A stretch of DNA of 8,436 nt, from NCBI GenBank assembly GCA_003506095.1, contig DNWZ01000556.1, positions 1 through 8,436 of the forward strand, written 5' to 3'. Made by a program: the position numbers and the translations under genes. Under the pieces are notes generated by a model. It ran no database searches. It saw nothing but the letters and a program-made list of their open reading frames with translations, and was not told where the DNA came from. The DNA comes from Planctomycetaceae bacterium. GTDB taxonomy: Bacteria > Planctomycetota > Planctomycetia > Pirellulales > Pirellulaceae. This document shows positions 5,600-8,436 of the stretch, one piece after another (position 1 is the stretch's first letter; each line of letters begins with the position of its first letter).

Positions 5600-6460
5600 G
5601 TGTCAGGATCACGCGTCGCCGCACCCGCCGATATTTTGATTAGCCCGCCACGCCAAGCATCGATCGGTTTCCGAATCGTCGCCAGCGTGCTGATCATTGG
5701 GCATCTATGGGCAGTCGTTGGTCGGCCGATCGAGTTTGCGACACAAGGGCCATTTGGCACCAGCCCCTCCGCGACACTGTTTCGTGACCCCGTTCGCGCT
5801 TACAGTCAGTTCACATACCTGGATCATGGTTATGCGTTTTTTGCGCCTGATCCTGGCCCGAGCCATTTAGTTGCAGCGACCGTGACGGCTAAAGATGGCA
5901 AGGTGACCGAGTTGATGTATCCGGACTTGGGAGACCAGTGGCCGCGGTTGATGTATCACCGTCATTTTATGTTGTCGGAGTTTTTGAATAACATCTATCA
6001 TCCGCCCGGTGAACCGCCGCCCGATATCGCGAACAATCCGGCGGCGGTGCGGGATTGGCGTATGGCGCGCCGTCGTTATGAATCGGTACGTGATTCGATT
6101 TTAGAATGTTTAAGAAAACAACACCCAGATTGTGAGATCACGATTCGTCGTTTGCAACATCGTCAGCCTGGACTGCCCGAGTTTTTTGAAGACAGGATCG
6201 CATTAGACGATGTTCGTTTGGTGACAACTCTGCTGGACGAAATCGAGATGCCAGAATTGCCACAGGCCTCAGAGGCTTTACCCACCAACGCTGTTGTGCC
6301 AATGCTTTCGCCGAATGTTCCGCAAGTTGCTGTACCAAGATCGACAGTTCCACGGTCTGCGGTTCCACGGTCGACATCGGTTGAAGAGATTCGTCCGATT
6401 CGTGACGAAGCGGCGCCGGAAGATCGAGTTCCAGTTGCTGACGCGGCGGAGGGTAATTGA
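5600..6460 (+). CDS. Single-pass membrane protein with Pro-rich C-terminus, partner of HTTM protein
   Basis: Of unknown function. The 286-residue product has a short N-terminus, one hydrophobic helix at about 22-40 (FRIVASVLIIGHLWAVV), then a soluble domain. Its most conserved-looking block is YLDHGYAFFAPDPGPSHLV at 73-91, a pattern I associate with proteins encoded beside HTTM genes in planctomycetes. A basic helix RDWRMARRRYESVRDSI follows at 151-167, and the C-terminus is rich in Pro, with VPRS repeats at 245-259. The start is uncertain: no ATG exists before residue 106. I chose GTG 5600 because AGGG (5590-5593) lies six bases before it; the frame also opens at GTG 5543, after a TAA at 5513-5515, which would add 19 residues across a C8 run. 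The stop TGA (6458-6460) overlaps the next gene's ATG by one base, so the two are cotranslated and probably work together at the membrane. Confidence 0.8.
   Translation: MSGSRVAAPADILISPPRQASIGFRIVASVLIIGHLWAVVGRPIEFATQGPFGTSPSATLFRDPVRAYSQFTYLDHGYAFFAPDPGPSHLVAATVTAKDGKVTELMYPDLGDQWPRLMYHRHFMLSEFLNNIYHPPGEPPPDIANNPAAVRDWRMARRRYESVRDSILECLRKQHPDCEITIRRLQHRQPGLPEFFEDRIALDDVRLVTTLLDEIEMPELPQASEALPTNAVVPMLSPNVPQVAVPRSTVPRSAVPRSTSVEEIRPIRDEAAPEDRVPVADAAEGN
6332..6376 (+). repeat. Short tandem repeat encoding VPRS(T/A)
   Basis: Three 15-base units encode VPRST, VPRSA and VPRST within the Pro-rich tail of the upstream operon protein. The copies differ at several bases. It is probably a flexible linker. 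Confidence 0.75.
6448..6453 (+). promoter_or_regulatory. Strong ribosome binding site of the HTTM gene
   Basis: GGAGGG lies inside the 3' end of the preceding gene, six bases before the ATG at 6460-6462. It is the strongest Shine-Dalgarno sequence in the window and fixes the start at ATG; the TTG at 6457 immediately upstream is not needed. Confidence 0.85.
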
Positions 6461-7440
6461 TGAGTATTGGACTTGTAAAAACAGCTGCGTCCGACTGGTT
6501 TGCAGACGCGATTAGCGGTTGGGACCGATTTTGGTTCACACCTCGATTGCCGCACACACTCGGAGTGATCCGAATCGCGACCGGGTTGATGCTGCTTTAT
6601 TCACAGTTCGTGATCGCGTTGCGGTTGGGTGATTTTTTGGGCGATCAAGCCTGGGTCAACAATGCGACAATCGCTGGTTTGCATCGTGGCGACTTCGGGT
6701 CGTCAGATGCCGCGCGATCGTATCTTTGGAACTTGAACAGTCCGTCAGCGATTTGGTTGAACCATATTGTCACGATGGCCGCGTCGGCATGCCTGGCCGC
6801 AGGTTTTCTGACTCGCTTTACGGCGCCGCTGGCTTGGTTTTTGCAGTTAATGTTGGTTCACCGGTTGACCGGCACGTTGTTCGGATTGGACCAAATCACA
6901 ACCATGCTCGCGATGTATTTAATGCTCGCTCCATCAGGCAGTGTCTACAGCGTCGATTCGTACCTGCGTCGTAGGATGGTAGAGTCCAAACGCACGACTG
7001 ACTTTAAGATTTGGCTGTTCCCTGCTGCCACGCCCAGTGTCGCGGCAAACATCGCGACAAGACTGGCACAATTGCATTTGTGTGTAATCTATTTGTTTGG
7101 CGGGTTGTGGAAGGCGCGCGGCACGACGTGGTGGGACGGTACAGCACTTTGGTTTGCAGCGGCGAACGCACAATATCAATCGCTGGATCTAACTTGGATC
7201 GGTCGCTTCCCAGTAATCTTTTCGGCGCTGACGCACCTGACCGTATTTTGGGAAGTGTTTTATTGTGCACTGGTGTGGCCAAAGCATACTCGACCACTGA
7301 TGCTAGCCATGGCCGTTGCGGTGCACGGGGGCATTGCGTTGTTCTTGGGGATGATCACGTTTGGCACGATGATGATTGTGGCCAACGCGATCTTTATAAG
7401 CCCAGAATGGATATCGAAGCTGACAACGCCCAAAAGGTAG
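6460..7440 (+). CDS. HTTM-domain membrane protein (vitamin K-dependent carboxylase-like)
   Basis: A 326-residue polytopic membrane protein of the HTTM family, the membrane domain shared with vitamin K-dependent gamma-carboxylase. Hydrophobic segments lie at about 33-52, 99-118, 122-138, 144-158, 203-216, 252-273, 279-298 and 299-315. Family-like blocks include the opening LGVIRIATGLMLL (34-46), GFLTRFTAPLAW after the second helix, and QLHLCVIYLFGGLWKARG (204-221) followed by WWDGTAL. In the carboxylase a Lys in a comparable Y-x-x-G-x-x-K stretch is catalytic; here K218 stands in a like place, but I cannot align the rest and do not claim carboxylase activity. The length fits a stand-alone HTTM protein without the soluble C-terminal domain of the animal enzyme. 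The gene starts inside the stop codon of its partner and has its own strong ribosome binding site. The reaction carried out by bacterial HTTM proteins is mostly unknown. Confidence 0.88.
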   Translation: MSIGLVKTAASDWFADAISGWDRFWFTPRLPHTLGVIRIATGLMLLYSQFVIALRLGDFLGDQAWVNNATIAGLHRGDFGSSDAARSYLWNLNSPSAIWLNHIVTMAASACLAAGFLTRFTAPLAWFLQLMLVHRLTGTLFGLDQITTMLAMYLMLAPSGSVYSVDSYLRRRMVESKRTTDFKIWLFPAATPSVAANIATRLAQLHLCVIYLFGGLWKARGTTWWDGTALWFAAANAQYQSLDLTWIGRFPVIFSALTHLTVFWEVFYCALVWPKHTRPLMLAMAVAVHGGIALFLGMITFGTMMIVANAIFISPEWISKLTTPKR

Positions 7441-7462
7441 CAGGCACAGTCCGTGTGCCTGC
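7440..7462. terminator. Hairpin between convergent genes, probable bidirectional terminator
   Basis: Nine-base arms GCAGGCACA (7440-7448) and TGTGCCTGC (7454-7462) pair perfectly around the loop GTCCG, starting on the last base of the HTTM stop codon. On the minus strand the stem is followed by TACCTTTT, a weak T run that suits the aminotransferase transcript; on the plus strand there is none. Its place between two converging genes supports a terminator for both. Confidence 0.6.
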
Positions 7463-7510
7463 GAGAGGTTTGGCCCGGACTCGGATACCTGTTGCTTTGC
7501 GTCTGCGACT

Positions 7511-8436
7511 TTAGGCAACGCCTTGCGGATTGCGGTTGAGGCAGCGTCCGATGTGCCGAACGGCTTGTCGTAGTCGTTGCTCGTTTTCGACGAGAGCTAA
7601 TCGCAAATAGCCTTCGCCGGCTGGTCCGAAACCGCTTCCCGGACTGACCGCGACATCGCCTTCTTCTAACAACTTCATCGCGAAGTCCATCGTGCTCATG
7701 GAACTGCGCCAGGGCTCTGGCACTTCTGCCCAGACGAACATACCGGCCCGCGGGGTTTGAACGTTCCATCCCAACCGCTTCAGACCGCTGACTAAAGCGT
7801 CGCGACGCCCCGCATAAATCAACGACTGGTTTTCGACCGCCGATTCGGTCTCACGCAACGCTACGATCGCGGCGATCTGGATCGCTTGGAACATGCCGTA
7901 ATCGTAATAACCTTTCACGGTGCCAAGACCGCGAATCATTTCGGCATTGCCGGCACAAAATCCGACTCGCCAACCGGCCATGTTGTACCCCTTGCTCATC
8001 GTCGTGAACTCGACGCCGACATCCTTGGCCCCGCGCGCGGTCAAGAAACTGGGCGGTTGATAACCATCGAACGCGACGTCAGCGTAGGCGAAGTCGTGGA
8101 TGACCAAGAACCCGTATTTCTTTGCCAAGCGTACGACTTCGACAAAGAAATCACCTTCGATCGTTGCAGACGAAGGGTTGTGGGGGTAATTGATGATCAG
8201 CAATTTCGGCCGCGGCGTCATGTTCTCGCAGGTATACGCCACATTTGCGAGGAACTTGTTCGGATCAGCGACTTCCAGGGCGACAACGTTGCCCGACGCC
8301 AAAATGACTCCGTACATATGAATCGGGAAGTATGGCGAAGGGATCATCGCTGTGTCGCCGGGGCCCATTAGCGCCAGACACATGTGCGAGAAACCTTCTT
8401 TACTGCCCAAGCACGAAATGATTTCGCTGTCTGGAT
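7511..8436 (-). CDS. alaC: AlaC-like class I aminotransferase (glutamate-pyruvate type), 5' end beyond window
   Basis: A PLP-dependent transaminase that would transfer the amino group of glutamate to pyruvate or a related keto acid in the cytoplasm. The frame is open to the right edge; 308 codons including the stop are visible, starting ..PDSEIISCLGSKEGFSHM, so roughly 90-100 N-terminal residues are missing. Visible active-site elements: SPYFPIHMYG, NYPHNP, HDFAYAD (PLP ring Asp), the PLP lysine in TTMSKGYNMAGWR (codon at 7991-7993) and the substrate-carboxylate Arg in GYLRLAL. The runs YDYGMFQAIQIAAIVAL and SMSTMDFAMKLL, and the VSPGSGFG block, resemble E. coli AlaC as I remember it, more than aspartate aminotransferase. 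A related enzyme such as LL-diaminopimelate aminotransferase is the main alternative. It converges on the HTTM operon and is separated from it by a hairpin; no functional link is evident. Confidence 0.88.
   Translation of the reverse strand, partial: PDSEIISCLGSKEGFSHMCLALMGPGDTAMIPSPYFPIHMYGVILASGNVVALEVADPNKFLANVAYTCENMTPRPKLLIINYPHNPSSATIEGDFFVEVVRLAKKYGFLVIHDFAYADVAFDGYQPPSFLTARGAKDVGVEFTTMSKGYNMAGWRVGFCAGNAEMIRGLGTVKGYYDYGMFQAIQIAAIVALRETESAVENQSLIYAGRRDALVSGLKRLGWNVQTPRAGMFVWAEVPEPWRSSMSTMDFAMKLLEEGDVAVSPGSGFGPAGEGYLRLALVENEQRLRQAVRHIGRCLNRNPQGVA

Noticed and set aside
5268..5760. Minus-strand open frames of 118 and 82 codons
   Set aside because: Composition is Arg-rich without domains; they overlap the hairpin region and the antisense of the first operon gene, and have no good ribosome binding site.
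7011..7769. Open frames overlapping the HTTM gene end and the aminotransferase 3' end on both strands
   Set aside because: They are shadows of two well-supported genes and cross the convergent hairpin.

Overview
The window looks like a piece of a planctomycete chromosome, probably a Rhodopirellula/Pirellulaceae-type bacterium. This is an inference from gene content: an HTTM membrane protein paired with a single-pass partner, an extended SDR of a type I associate with this phylum, many spaced genes with weak ribosome binding sites, and a GC content near 50%. No rRNA, tRNA or CRISPR array is visible.

Positions 1-2020 (minus strand) hold a YtrA-type regulation and transport unit: a GntR/YtrA repressor (1536-1958), an ABC ATPase (528-1448) and the start of an ABC-2 permease (467 to beyond the left edge). 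A 12-bp-arm palindrome at 1987-2016 overlaps a candidate promoter just upstream of the repressor and is the likely autoregulatory operator for all three genes.

Positions 2069-3289 (minus) hold a membrane fatty acid desaturase with all three histidine boxes, a candidate promoter upstream and hairpins downstream.

Positions 3373-4767 are a decay zone. An extended SDR (NAD-dependent epimerase/dehydratase-like) on the minus strand has three different in-frame stop codons, one of them replacing the catalytic tyrosine of YxxxK, an apparent internal deletion and a missing N-terminus. It abuts, head-on, an IS5-family transposase remnant on the plus strand that has lost its N-terminus and is scrambled after its DDE glutamate.

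Positions 4768-5208 (minus) encode a small exported protein made of seven PNVFGG repeats with a 16/20-residue period; I do not recognise it. A 391-bp divergent intergenic region with a perfect 10-bp hairpin separates it from a plus-strand two-gene operon (5600-7440): a single-pass membrane protein with a Pro-rich tail, then an HTTM-domain (vitamin-K-carboxylase-like) polytopic membrane protein, joined by a one-base TGATG overlap. A 9-bp hairpin at 7440-7462 lies between this operon and a convergent AlaC-like aminotransferase that runs off the right edge.

The most noteworthy items are the NVFGG repeat protein, the HTTM plus partner operon, the operator palindrome of the GntR unit, and the SDR/transposase wreck. 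I see no defence system or biosynthetic cluster that would count as a clearly new system.
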